Numbered from the stretch's first letter, positions 8,817-18,737 are shown. The stretch is DNA of 21,345 nt from CAJBLF01 sp964424505 (GCA_964424505.1 CAYRIQ010000010.1:1-21345), one strand, 5' to 3'. Numbers and translations are program-made. The notes: generated from the sequence alone by a model not told the origin.

Positions 8817-9110
8817 ATGAATACTTTGTTTGAAATTATAAAATGAATATTCTTTTTTTTGACGGTCATCGTAGGGATTTTTCTGATTAGATGAAATGTG
8901 ATTTTTGGGCCAGAATATCAATTATTAGCCAAACAAATGTTGATGCCAGGATATTTAGTTTTTTGTGGAACGATGTTTGGGTATATTATGGCTCGTATTC
9001 AGATTGGGTATGAAGAAGATCATCCTAACAAAAATAAAATTTATGTCAGATCGTTTATCTTTGGGGTAGTGCTATGAGTAATTTTGGCCATTATATATAT
9101 GTTTATCTAA
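8817..9110 (+). CDS. Small membrane protein, three predicted helices
   Basis: 97 aa with three TGA-Gly codons. Hydrophobic segments at about 5-27, 42-62 and 77-97, with a charged loop EEDHPNKNK between the second and third. No family recognised. It lies 43 nt after the first lipoprotein and 10 nt before the second, suggesting one operon. The ATG at 8817 is the best start; no Shine-Dalgarno. Confidence 0.7.
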
Positions 9111-9120
9111 TCCTATAACT

Positions 9121-9660
9121 ATGAAATATTTTTTTCTGATGCTACTATGTATGCTGATTATACAGACAGGATGTGCCTCCAAATCTTCTTTTTTGCTGAC
9201 ATTTGATGACTTTGTTATCGACATATATGACAACAACAAACCATATAGTAAAGAGACCATAATAACATCTACTCCTGATATGCAAATCCTAACACAAATG
9301 AAAGAAACATCTCTTTCAACAACAACATGATTTATCAATTCGTTGTTGATTGTAAAAACTACGGTTCAATCAGGGATAAATATCCAAGAGTTTATACAGT
9401 CCAATACTAAATATCTGCAGCTCAAAGTATTTAAGTATACAAGTCTTTCTAGTGCAACCAAAAAGCTACTATGTGATGAACAACAATATTCTTGATATAT
9501 GATTACATTTTCTTACCAATTAGACAAAGAAATTATCTATGGGTGACAATACTTTTTTATTGATAAAACAACGCTGTATACGGTTTCTTTAAGTAGTGAT
9601 GACGAATGAGATATTAAGAGTTTTGTAAAAAGTATAAAAACTATAACGTGTACCCATTAA
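9121..9660 (+). CDS. Lipoprotein of unknown function
   Basis: 179 aa with four TGA-Gly codons. The signal MKYFFLMLLCMLIIQTGC ends in lipobox QTGC (Cys18). The mature part is about 160 residues, mixed alpha/beta, with FINSLLIVKTTVQSG and two further cysteines (LLCDEQ and the C-terminal TITCTH) that may pair. The layout resembles small PsbP-like surface lipoproteins, but no signature is clear. Follows the 97-aa membrane protein by 10 nt. Confidence 0.8.
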
Positions 9661-9729
9661 ATCAAAAATCAATAAACAATCTCAATAGGCTTATTGCCAA
9701 CGATCTTTTAACCTTTTATGTGTAGTATT

Positions 9730-10506
9730 ATGGTTGGTCAATCAGATTTTTTCAATGAACCAGGCAACCTTACAGGACGACAATTGCTAGGAAAAGTAGG
9801 TATCGGAATATTGGTGTGAGGTATGATATCAGCATTATTGTTTGTCGTATTGTCTTTTATGTGAGGGATGTTTACGAGTGCATTTGGTCAACAAGTAGTC
9901 TCTACCATCAATCCATTGTTATCGTTGATATTACTGTTTATAGGGTTTTTAAGTACATTCGTAGGAAATATCGCTATATGAGGTATATACAATCTTTTTT
10001 ACAATAAAAAATATTATAACACAGGTAAAATGTTTGGATTATTGTTTTTGACAAATGGTATTCTTTTCTTTTTTCTAGCTCCACTCTACATTGTATTTGC
10101 AAGTCAGATAGATGTGCTCTTTCTCATTTTAGGATTTCATATCCTTTTTTCTGTATTTATTTCAGCGACTCAGATAGAATTTTCTACAAATCCAAATTAT
10201 TGTGCTTCTTCATTTATGGGAAATGTTCTTTGATTCGTCCTAGCATTTCTTGCATATAGTATTATATATAAAATTGCAGGTGCTTGAGAAGTACAACAAA
10301 AAATTTACTTATTTATGCTGTTGCCTCCAGTGCTTGGATATGCATTAGTTCCCTTTGGCTTTGGTATTCGAGAAAAAATATATTACAAATTTTATGAGCT
10401 CGGCAACAATGGATTATATATTTCATCATGTACAGAAAATAGTCTAGAAGAGATAGAACAAAACAATACTACCATAAATGATGATGACGTAAACATAGAA
10501 AACTAA
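9730..10506 (+). CDS. Multi-pass membrane protein (hypothetical)
   Basis: 258 aa with five TGA-Gly codons. After a polar N-terminus (about 1-17) come six likely membrane segments at about 22-48, 58-80, 98-116, 122-142, 157-177 and 188-208, then an acidic Asn/Asp-rich tail. An in-frame ATG at 9718 would add four residues and is equally possible. No family recognised. Last gene before the terminator at 10531-10555; probably in the same operon as the lipoproteins. Confidence 0.75.
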
Positions 10507-10530
10507 TTGATAGGTATTGCTAATATACGT

Positions 10531-10555
10531 GTTGGATGTATATAATCCAACTTTT
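10531..10555 (+). terminator. Intrinsic terminator
   Basis: GTTGGAT (10531-10537), a 7-nt loop, ATCCAAC (10545-10551), then TTTT. It lies 24 nt after the stop of the 258-aa membrane protein. Confidence 0.75.
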
Positions 10556-10578
10556 CAACTTTTCAATATGGTAACAAA

Positions 10579-10971
10579 ATGTATTTATATCACATAGCAT
10601 CAATTATAAAATTTGTACTGGGCTTACTTATTTTAGTTGTTACGTATACATCTATCAATGTATATGAAGATCCTATTATTGGTATCGGGCTAAGTATCCT
10701 TTGATTGTTTATCGCTGCGCGATGAGCAAGTTTTTATTTATTTTTTGTTATCCAAAAGTTTTTTCGTGAAATATCTCAAGAACGTTTGATAAAAGATAGT
10801 TATAAACTTTCGTTATTGTTTGGAATTTATGTCCTTATCAATGCATTATTTTTGTTGTTATGATATCGAAGTAAAATTTTATGATTGATCTTACTTGTAG
10901 GATTTATTGTATTACAAGTAATTTTATTTTCTGAGCAAAAACATACGACAAATGAATTCCCAAATATCTAA
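10579..10971 (+). CDS. Small membrane protein, four predicted helices
   Basis: 130 aa with four TGA-Gly codons. Hydrophobic stretches at about 5-25, 32-54, 78-95 and 99-115; a basic loop QKFFREISQERLIKDSYK lies between helices two and three. No family recognised. Its last 20 nt overlap the start of the MIP18/SufT-like gene in another frame, so the two are translationally coupled. An upstream ATG at 10568 is out of frame and stops at once. Confidence 0.75.
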
Positions 10972-11272
10972 AACGATACAAGCTATCCAGGAAAAATTAA
11001 AAACCGTATATGATCCAGAATTTCCTATGGTTGATATCTATACATTATGACTGATTTATGATATCCAATTTTCTTCAAAAGAAAAAATGGTAAATATTTG
11101 TATGACATTCACTACGCCTTTTTGTCCTATGGCAGACATGCTTAAGGAGATGATAACAAATGCAACGCTAGAAGTGGTGCCAAATGCTTCAGTCGAGATA
11201 GTCGTAACGTTTGATCCTGCGCGAAACATTTCTATGATCAAAGATCCTGATCTGCAAAGAATGTTCCAATAA
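10952..11272 (+). CDS. MIP18/DUF59 family Fe-S assembly protein, SufT-like
   Basis: 106 aa with one TGA-Gly in the conserved TLGLIYDI motif. The DUF59 pattern is complete: VYDPEFPMVDIYTLGLIYDIQ, then NICMTFTTPFCPMADML with the invariant Cys, and a terminal VEIVVTFDPARNISMI segment. The family helps mature Fe-S proteins. There is no other suf gene nearby; it is coupled to a small membrane protein instead. It could also be a PaaD-type relative, but the length fits a stand-alone DUF59 protein. Confidence 0.9.
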
Positions 11273-11313
11273 ATGTAATGCCATATGTGTGCCTTCAATA
11301 TTTTCCTTATAAA

Positions 11314-11342
11314 AAAAACCTGGCCATGCATTCCAGGTTTTT
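11314..11342. terminator. Bidirectional intrinsic terminator
   Basis: AAAAACCTGG (11314-11323), a 9-nt loop and the exact complement CCAGGTTTTT (11333-11342). With A and T runs on both sides it serves the plus-strand gene ending at 11272 and the minus-strand gene ending at 11359. Confidence 0.9.
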
Positions 11343-11358
11343 CTCTCTATCTAGGTAT

Positions 11359-11919
11359 TTATTGGGTAATCTTTTTCCCCTGTTTGTGTCATTGTCCCAT
11401 CATAGGTCATGGTAATCAAAGTTCTTCTGCAATAGACCTTACCTTTTCTTGATACGTATGCATTTCTTGAAGTCTTTTAAATTTCGCTTCAGTATCGATA
11501 ATGTTTAAAATAGCTTGTTTTCCATTAAGTACTTTCCACGTAGCATAATCACCATTAGTTATCGCCATGTTGATTTTGTCTTGAGCTGATTTTTGTGCAA
11601 TCATACTGGTAAATTGCTCTTTAGTCAAATATTGCGTAATAGAATACTTTGTATGCGCTACTACAAATGCACTATAGTCATTATTGGTGATGGCAGTATC
11701 TACTGCTGTTTTAAATGCAAGTGCATCGCCTGTATTACTAAATTTTTTCATCATGTCATTGTTGTTTTTCCTAGGAAGCATATTCATTTTTGCTCATGAA
11801 TGCATCCCTATCCCACGTCACTCAAGTTTAGTGTTTGCAGCAAAAGTAGTTGTGCCTAGTACCATACTTGTAAGCCCAAGTATTCAAACAGTACCTGCTA
11901 CGATAATTTTTGTTTTCAT
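11359..11919 (-). CDS. Secreted protein, putative effector of the adjacent two-component system
   Basis: 186 aa with six TGA-Gly codons. A signal peptide MKTKIIVAGTVGILGLTSMV with cleavage after TTTFA (about residue 27) is followed by a Met/His/Gly-rich start (GRGIGMHSGAKMNM), two related helical units (FKTAVDTAITNNDYSAF and INMAITNGDYATWKVL), a charged helix and a Met/Gly/His tail (GPMMGQGHKQGKK). The composition recalls periplasmic stress or metal-binding proteins such as Spy/CpxP, but there is no signature match. Its promoter (11966-12019) carries four 11-bp-phased heptamers matching those upstream of the kinase gene. Exported; function unknown. Confidence 0.8.
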
Positions 11920-11965
11920 GTCATTGTGTAATAAATATAAAAGGTCAAAAAAGTTTGACACGATC

Positions 11966-12019
11966 AGTATACACATAGACCTTAAGCAAAACTAAAGATT
12001 ACCTTAAATAAAATTTAAT
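11966..12019 (-). promoter_or_regulatory. Promoter with four 11-bp-phased direct repeats
   Basis: On the minus strand four heptamers lie exactly 11 bp apart: ATTAAAT (12019-12013), TTTAAGG (12008-12002), CTTTAGT (11997-11991) and CTTAAGG (11986-11980). Eight bp further comes -10 TATACT (11971-11966). A consensus -35 is missing, as in activator-dependent promoters. Seven-bp repeats with 4-bp AT-rich gaps are the layout of PhoB/OmpR-type sites. Downstream gene: the secreted protein at 11919. Confidence 0.7.
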
Positions 12020-12668
12020 GTGGAATCTGGTATCCAAACCCCTTGATTGTCTCTATGATCGTTTTCCCAATTTTTTTTCTGAGCGTAGAAATATAGACAT
12101 CGAGTTTTGCATCTTCTTCAAAAATTTGATCATTTCCTCGAATTTCTTCTATGATTTCAGTCCTAGAGATACTCCTTCATATACGATCCAAAAGATATTC
12201 CAAAATCTGAAATTCTTTGAGGGTTGTCTTGATTTCTTTATTATTCTTGAATATTTTTTTTTGATCTTTATCGAGACGAATTATTTTATATTCCAAAATA
12301 TTTCTGCTGGGTAGTCTTTTTATGATGGCGTTAATCCTTGCATCAAGTTCTTTGAGGTCAAATGGTTTGACGATATAATCATCTGCTCCACAAGCAAATC
12401 ATTCTAATTTATCATCAAGTTCTCCTTTAGCAGTAGTCATAAGAATAGGTGTTGTAAGATGTTTTTTTCTAATATGTTTGCATAAAGTAATGCCATCCAT
12501 TCCGGGAAGCATAATATCAAGGATGATAAGATCAAACATCTGACGTTTCAATACTTCTGAAGCATATAAACCATTCTCAGCTCGGATTACTTCATGATGT
12601 TCCAGCTCAAGATATTTTTTTATATTATTACCAATTGTTTTATTGTCTTCGACAAGAAGGATTTTCAT
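12015..12668 (-). CDS. OmpR/PhoB-family response regulator
   Basis: 217 aa with two TGA-Gly codons. The receiver domain (1-115) has acidic pair E7/D8, phosphoacceptor D51 in LIILDIMLPGMDG, T79 and K101 in DYIVKPFD. The winged helix (about 125-217) ends LDVYISTLRKKIGKTIIETIKGFGYQIP. It is phosphorylated by the kinase encoded just upstream (95-nt gap holding a hairpin and a repeat element). Inferred targets: its own operon (14112-14143) and the secreted-protein gene, whose promoter begins at this gene's stop codon. Confidence 0.95.
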
Positions 12669-12706
12669 GATAACAAAATATGTAATAAATAGTAATATAT
12701 CCTTTG

Positions 12707-12725
12707 CCTGCCTGCCACAGGCAGG
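12707..12725. repeat. GC-rich hairpin between kinase and regulator genes
   Basis: CCTGCCTG (12707-12714), loop CCA, CAGGCAGG (12718-12725): a perfect 8-bp stem, strikingly GC-rich for this DNA and adjacent to repeat copy 1. Lacking a following T run in either direction, it looks like an interspersed palindrome that could tune relative expression of the two genes. Confidence 0.8.
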
Positions 12726-12774
12726 GATGTAATGGATTGTAATAGCTTATTACGTGCAGCAAATTACGCGAAGC
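12725..12774 (-). repeat. Interspersed repeat, copy 1
   Basis: On the minus strand GCTTCGCGTAATTTGC, then CACGTAAT, ATTACAAT and CATTACATCC in series. The same words in the same order occur at 20296-20349. The element supplies the last three codons and stop (AGC TTC GCG TAA) of the kinase gene. Confidence 0.7.
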
Positions 12775-14089
12775 TTATTGTACACACAGTTCCTTCATCT
12801 ACTTTACTACCAATAGTGATAGTTCGTCCATGCTTTTCTATTAGCAATTTTGTCAGATACAATCACAATCCAAAACTTTTTGAATCACTATGTGAACGGT
12901 CAGCTTGCCAAAATCTTTCCCATATATGCTCCAAATCATTTGGAGAAATTCATTTTCCATTATCTGTAATGATGATTTTGGTGTCGTATAAACTAATATC
13001 TATTGTTCATCAGAGAGAAGTAAATTTATACGCGTTGTCCAAAATATTTTTTATAATAATATTTCGACTTTCTTTGTGTGTAGGAATGATAATATTTTTT
13101 CTAAGGTGTGTAGTTAATGATATGTTTTTGTAGTGATAGTTTTTTTGCATATCATGTATAGTTTTTTCTGTCAATATCCCAATATCTACCATCTCTTTTT
13201 TTATATCAGCAAGAGCTTCAAGTTTGCTAATCATTACTAAAGTCTCCAAAAGAGTATTCATTCCTTTCAATTGTTGTTTTAAGTTAATAAGTCCTTCTTC
13301 ATACTTTTTGGTTTTGTTTGCATAATCTATTTCCGTGCTCATACTCATGAGTGGTGTCTTCAACTCATGAGATGCATTGCTCACAAAGTCTTTAAGACTC
13401 AGTGTTTGCTTGTGTATCTTTTCCAATACTTCATTAATTTTTTTACTGACCCTATTTATCTCATCATCAGGATGTCCATCGATATTGATTTTTTGATCTA
13501 AGTTTTCTATAGGTAAGTGGTCAAGAAATCAGAGTAACTCATTGAGTTTTTTAAGTGATGTTTTGACAAAAAAACGAGAAAGAATATATGCTATTGCTCA
13601 AAAGAGTAGCATCAAATAAATACTGATCCAGATAAGATTTTTTTGTACAATGATGTGTGATGTGACGTTTGTGACAACGAGTTGCCCCCCAATTTTTTTA
13701 TACATAAAATACATATCATCTATTTTAGCAATGGATTTTCGCCAATGTGCTTTTTCAAGTATATTACCTTCTTGACTATTGATATCAAAAATTTCCACTT
13801 CTGGCATCCTATTTTTTCCTAAAACCATTTTTTGTATCATTAGAGGTTTGCCTGCAGGTGGTATTTGTCATTGTTGTCTGTTGTACCAGTTTTGGAAAAA
13901 TATTCCATTTGCCAATAAGCTAAATAGCAGTACCTGTGCCATAGTAAATAAGGTAAATTTTAGACTGATTTGTGTAGAAGTCTTCAATTGACCAAACTGA
14001 GTAATATGCCATGTAAAGTGGGAAAATACTTTTTTGATATGCACTATAGTGTCATCCAAAAATGAGCTAATGCTTTTTTGCATGGACAT
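12764..14089 (-). CDS. Sensor histidine kinase
   Basis: 441 aa with many TGA-Gly codons. Membrane segments at about 48-68 and 160-180 bracket a ~90-residue extracytoplasmic sensor. A HAMP-like linker follows, then the HisKA helix SNASHELKTPLMSMSTE with His241, and the HATPase: N box NIIIKNILDNAYKFTSLGG, G1 box ITDNGKGIS, F box WERFWQADRSHS and G2 box FGLGLYLTKLL. TGA encodes Gly in several of these. It autophosphorylates and passes phosphate to the OmpR-type regulator downstream. An ATG at 14083 is an alternative start. The operon promoter with direct repeats lies at 14112-14143. Confidence 0.95.
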
Positions 14090-14111
14090 ATATAAGTGGT
14101 AAAATAAAAAG

Positions 14112-14143
14112 TTTATAACTATTTACCTTAAATAAACATTAAA
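14112..14143 (-). promoter_or_regulatory. Promoter of the two-component operon with direct repeats
   Basis: On the minus strand heptamers TTTAATG (14143-14137) and TTTAAGG (14132-14126) are 11 bp apart, then an 8-bp gap to -10 TATAAA (14117-14112). A 12-14-bp core (TTTATTTAAGGTAA) is shared with the secreted-protein promoter. The -35 is poor. This geometry suggests autoregulation by the encoded regulator. Confidence 0.65.
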
Positions 14144-14283
14144 TCCATAATTACAATTGAAGTTTGGAAAACAAAAAAATTAAGATAAACCAAAAATAAA
14201 TTCCTCTTCTTTAGTTTGAAGTCTATTTGTAGAAAATAAAATAAATTAGCTATACAAGGAAAATACTTGTGTTTACACTATAT

Positions 14284-15429
14284 TTACAATGTCTTGTCAG
14301 TTACAATCTTGCCTTTTACACATCCATTCAATGCATTTCTCTTGACTGCTTCAGCCCAAAACTTAGTAAGGACATTGCTTGCATTGTAAGGTACATTTCG
14401 TTTTCCCAACAATCACTTCATCACAATATAACTTTCACAGACTATATATTTACTAGGATTTGTCGCTTTTCAAATAAGTTTGTTTGCATACGCCGTTCTC
14501 CACTCATTATAATATGGATTTTTAAAACTTACGTAAGTAAAGGAAATATCATGTTGAGTAGCCAAAGGAAGATCATATTTTTTGACGAGATATACAATCG
14601 CGTCCATGATTTTTTGTTTACCAATAGCTGTAGAGACAACATCAGTATTGCTAGATTCGCTACTTGTTGTGCTAGTAGATACTCATAAAACTGTCCCAGT
14701 TGCTTCTTTGATCATACCACTAAATACATCTGAAGCCACTTCTTGATCTCCCGTAGTGATCAATGTCCCACTAGTTACCGTTTCAGATCATCCAGTAGCC
14801 AAAATAGTTCCTTGACCAGTGAATATATACCCATCAGTAGGGATTCTTTCTTGTCACAAAAAATTTTGTGCGATATAGTCTTGGAAACTTACAGAATAAT
14901 CTTGATATACTTGATAGTAATCATAAGCAGTCAAAGCGATACTTCCTATCAAAAGGATCAGATATATTTTAGTTCCCAACAATTTCCAAAAACTTTTGCT
15001 AGTACGATGTTTGAAAATCAGAACCAAAGAGAGATATGTGATGAAACCCAAAATTAAAGCAAAAACCAACATCACTTCTAGAGAAGCATCATTATATTGA
15101 AACATAAAGAAAATGGCTATTGCCAACAACAAACTTATCAATAAAGGAAAAATTAAATCTGACCTTTTTTTGTGGTCTTTTATCGGAGCATGAAAATGCT
15201 CATGAAACGTAACTTTTGTTTCTTTGAGTGGGCCTGTTTTTTTTTCATGTTCTGGATTTTCTTCTCAGATTGCATCTACCTTATTGTAGAGTACCCCAAT
15301 CAAAATGATTGCTAAAAGATTGATAGCTCACAATAGAAAAAAATTTGTCTGTCATCGAATGATTCAGATAATTAGTGGTTGCACAACAAAAAAATAAATA
15401 CTAAACAAAAGAAAAAGATTTTTTTTCAT
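14284..15429 (-). CDS. Membrane protein with extracytoplasmic C-terminal domain
   Basis: 381 aa. Two N-terminal hydrophobic helices (about 4-22, 30-48), a charged cytoplasmic His/Lys-rich segment (HEHFHAPIKDHKKR), then three more helices (about 92-110, 116-138, 150-168). The remaining ~210 residues should face out: a Thr/Ser/Gly-rich linker and a C-terminal ~100-residue domain with NPYYNEWRTAYANKLIGKAT and two cysteines (VCES, NGC). The latter weakly recalls SLH-like repeats (paired aromatic and helix pattern) but the match is not conclusive. Diverges from the pilin-like operon. Function unknown. Confidence 0.75.
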
Positions 15430-15576
15430 GAGGTTTGATAACATTAAGTAAAAATGTCAATCTGTTTTGTCTATATAATGATATTTATATACACAATGGC
15501 AATGGTTTTTCAAGCTCAAAATTTGCAAAATAGAGGGAAACGGGTACAATTTAGTTGTTTATTATTAATGGCATAT

Positions 15577-16065
15577 ATGAAAAAAAGTATCATAGGTGGG
15601 ATTGTCGCGATCATAGGTATGCTGTCCATAGGTTTTGGTCAGATGATTGTCCCTGATTCAGAAAATTATATTCTCAATGAAAATGATCAGCAAGTAGTAG
15701 ATACAAAAGGGATTCAAGATCCCCTCAGAGATGGTGCATATATAATTACTCAGTCAGAAACGTGAGAGCTTTTGGGTATAGTAAGCTCAGACGATAAAAT
15801 CACAAGTCATCAAAATGCACAAACTAAAACTATGGATATTGTCAAAAAGATAATCAATTACGCACTATGAATGATAGCTTTTATTGCGCTTGTGTATCTT
15901 ATCTACCATGGATTTTTGATCGTGACTGCATCAGGAGATGATACACAGTACAAAAAAGGCCTGTCAGGAGTGAAATTTGCTGCTATTGCGATGGCAGGAG
16001 TGGGTGCTAGTTGGTTTATCGTTAGTGCTATATTTTGGCTTATTGCTTTACTTATTGGAAAATAA
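15577..16065 (+). CDS. Pilin-like VirB2/TrbC-type protein (Mbov_0395-like)
   Basis: 162 aa with two TGA-Gly codons. An N-terminal hydrophobic segment (about 4-22), then a ~75-residue polar region, then two closely spaced helices (about 92-112 and 127-155) with a GDDTQYKKGLSGVKFAAIAMAGVG-type loop. This helix-loop-helix with a charged KKG segment is typical of the pilin-like proteins often annotated in CPR genomes as Mbov_0395-family conjugal-transfer pilins. The ATG at 15568 would add three residues. TATAAT lies at 15474-15479. Five nt separate it from the next gene, a second version. Confidence 0.75.
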
Positions 16066-16070
16066 TCATT

Positions 16071-16607
16071 ATGAAAATGTATGGAAATACATGACTACTA
16101 CGCGTGCTTTCAAAATATATATTCTCTATAGTGGGATGGATTTTTTTGGTAGGAAGCTATGTCCCTATTGTGTCATTGGGACAACAATTTTCCAATACAG
16201 AATTTCCTTACGATATCCAGGGGCAAGAATATACACCATCAGAGGCGACAAAAACAGATATAGCAGCAGAGCTTATTGTCCCCGACACACAAAATAAAAC
16301 AAGTTTACTCCAGAGACTGACAGATTTTTTTAGACTGAGTGATACTTCCTATAATGCTGATGGCTCTACAGCCAAAGCAACAAATTATGTAAAATGGATA
16401 CTCAATATACTTCTTGGATTTGTAAGTTTTCTTTCTTTAGTGATGATTATATTTGCATTTTATCTTATATTTTTTTCCAAATGAGAAGATGGAGTTGCCA
16501 AAGCTAGAAAAATTCTTATTGGTGTAGCAATCGCACTTGCCGTGATGTGATTGTCTTGGTTTATTGCTAGCTTCTTTTTCGATATATATACAACAGTGAC
16601 TACATAA
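16071..16607 (+). CDS. Second pilin-like VirB2/TrbC-type protein
   Basis: 178 aa with three TGA-Gly codons. An N-terminal hydrophobic helix (about 12-32), a polar stretch with PSEATKTDIAAELIVPDT, and two C-terminal helices (about 108-132 and 146-170) around FSKGEDGVAKARKILIGV, a closer match to the classic VirB2-like loop than its neighbour. Likely a paralogue pair forming one surface structure. Co-transcribed: 5 nt from the upstream gene and 24 nt from the TraC-like gene. Confidence 0.78.
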
Positions 16608-16631
16608 TTTTATCTTTTTGCACGACAAAAA

Positions 16632-17333
16632 ATGTTTTTAAATCTTTGAGATCAAAACAAAATACAAAAATTAAAACATGAAAATCTCTTTAATACAGAG
16701 ACTATGCTGCCTATTTCTGAGATTAGAAATGATACTATTATTATGAAAGATGGTGGACTTAGAGCTATATTGAAAATTAGCGGGATAAATCTTGATCTAA
16801 AAAATGGTGATGAGCAACAAATTGTTTTAGAACAATACAAAAAATTTTTAAACTGATTGGAATATCCTTTTCAGATACTTGTTCGCAATACATTCCTCGA
16901 TCTTTCAAATTACCTCACGTATATTAAAGGTAATGTAGATGCTATAGAAAATCCTGTATTGAAATGACAATGAGCGTCTTATTTCAACTTCCTCCAAAAT
17001 ATTGAGATGCAACAAGGACTGATTTATAACAAAGAATTTTATATCATTGTACCATATTATCAAGATGAACAAGACAAAGGTAAAATCCAAAGGTCACGAT
17101 GGGAAAAATTATTGGATGTGCTCAATGCTAAAGATTCAGTAGAAAAAGTTGTGGCTAGATATAGACAATTTCTCAAATGAAGAAATGGTTTAGAAACTAG
17201 AGTAAATCTGATAGTTGATGGACTCAATGGTATGGGAATTGGTGCAGAAAAATTACCAACATCTGATATTATCAATGTATTGTTCCGTTATTATAATCCA
17301 TTGCTTCACAGCTCTCAAGCACCTATGAAATAA
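16632..17333 (+). CDS. TraC/VirB4 N-terminal-like protein
   Basis: 233 aa with five TGA-Gly codons. It contains LPISEIRNDTIIMKDGGLRAILKISGIN and a QYKKFLNGLEYPFQILVRN segment, the pattern of the TraC-like/VirB4 N-terminal domain found next to VirB2-like pilins in CPR genomes. It has no Walker motifs, so it is not itself an ATPase. In related clusters a VirB4 ATPase usually follows; here the strand switches. It is presumably cytoplasmic, docking to the ATPase or channel. The C-terminus ends cleanly after INVLFRYYNPLLHSS, the expected end of the domain. Confidence 0.75.
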
Positions 17334-17448
17334 TGTTGAAACATGGAAATATGGAACGGTGAAATGACTAATATTTAGGCATAATAGAAGAAAATGTGTG
17401 GCTAAAATACATGCGCCAGATGTCTGTCATATCCCTTTATAGCAACTA

Positions 17449-17484
17449 AGTCCTTTCTGAAAGAAAATGGAGGGGATTTTTTCA
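17449..17484 (+). terminator. Intrinsic terminator of the pilin-like operon
   Basis: AGTCCTTTC (17449-17457) can pair with GAGGGGATT (17470-17478; three G-U pairs), followed by a T run to 17482. Its 3' arm GGAGGGGATTTTTTC recurs, inverted, at 18738-18753. The remaining part of 17334-17586 holds a small ACACCA/TGGTGT hairpin near 17500 and no gene I can support. Confidence 0.55.
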
Positions 17485-17586
17485 TTTCTACACCACTACT
17501 ATGGTGTTAGTTCATTTCCAAGTAGGTTTTTTTTCGCTGCAATGTAACAAAAAAAAAGTACATCAATAGGAAAAAGAAAGAAACGA

Positions 17587-18627
17587 TTAATATAAAGTAT
17601 TTACCAAGATTATAAACTTTTTCTGATCAATAATATTCTTTTTAAATTTTTTTCGTCGCCAAATTCACATTCAATCAAGTTTTTTTATATCATTTTCTGA
17701 AAACTGATGATCTTTATCTATTCATAATAGATATTTTATCTGTCTGATTCTTGCAAATATTTCCCGAAAATCTCAATACCCTTCTTTGGGAAACAATATG
17801 GTCTTCAAAGCATCAATATTTTTCTGAAAATGAGTTTCAGATGAATTATCAAGTACTTTAACCGAGATACTGAGATTTGAAAAAATTTCAGAAGCATCAT
17901 GAAATAAAGGTTGAAACAAAGGACAGTATTTCCATATATACGCCTCTTCATCAAAATTTTTTGTATTTGAAAGATTTCCTGCTATAGCATTCTGAAAAAA
18001 ATGTTCTCATTCATGTACAGTTGTGCTTCCAATATTATTGAGTTTTCATCATAAATCCACATAAAGATTTGAATCACCTCAACCAGACTCACAATATCAA
18101 TATACATAATCAGGCATTAAAAATGGTATTACATAAGATTTTTTTGGAATTTTTTTGTGATGATATCGTTTTGCCAATGTAGATTTCTGTTTTATTATTT
18201 CACAAGCCTTTTGTAGATTATTTTGAATAAACTTCAAATATCCATTTTTATCTTTAATGTTAAAATACTGTAAATATTCCTGAAGAATATCATTATTCTG
18301 ATTTGCCATAGTATCATATCAAGACTCAGCAAAATCTAATATTTTTTTTCTCTTTTCATTGTTTGAATAATGATCAATAATATACATCAATCATGAATTA
18401 TATGCTTCGATTTTTCATTTATATTCATTTATTCATTTAGCACTCATATCACTTCCAAATGTTTTTATAGTAAACAAATCAAACAATTTTTTACTATAAT
18501 TAAGCGTTAAAAGAATAATATTACTAGGCAAAAGAGCAATATTACCTGTGGTAGTAAACATATTTTTAAATTTAGAAGCATTACTTTCCTCTATACCTCT
18601 TTTTCTGAGTTTATCGTTATGTTTCAT
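17587..18627 (-). CDS. Predicted HExxH zinc metallopeptidase of unknown family
   Basis: 346 aa with about 13 TGA-Gly codons. Residues 202-215, TTVHEGEHFFQNAI, hold HExxH (H205, E206, H209); the Gly inside is TGA. A candidate third ligand is E227 or E228 in NFDEEAY, about 18 residues on, as in gluzincins (compare the EEA motif of ImmA/IrrE-like proteins). N-terminal residues 1-110 are basic with one hydrophobic stretch (ALLPSNIILLTLNYS) but no clear signal peptide. No family recognised; catalysis is predicted from the motif only. Own promoter at 18660-18687, monocistronic, pointing toward the pilin-like operon. Confidence 0.8.
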
Positions 18628-18659
18628 AAATCCAATTATAAAATAATTTAAACATGATA

Positions 18660-18687
18660 ATTATAGTCAGAATCAAAAATAATACAA
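18660..18687 (-). promoter_or_regulatory. Promoter of the HExxH gene
   Basis: On the minus strand TTGTAT (18687-18682), a 16-bp spacer and a consensus TATAAT (18665-18660). Expected transcript start near 18653, about 26 nt before the ATG. Confidence 0.65.
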
Positions 18688-18737
18688 GTTTTGTACCTGA
18701 TTTCGACTAAAACTTACTTTATCTTTATGATAATTTA

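Noticed and set aside
17343..17378. Eleven-codon reading frame after the TraC-like gene
   Set aside because: Too short, without a ribosome binding site or similarity; probably untranslated 3' sequence.
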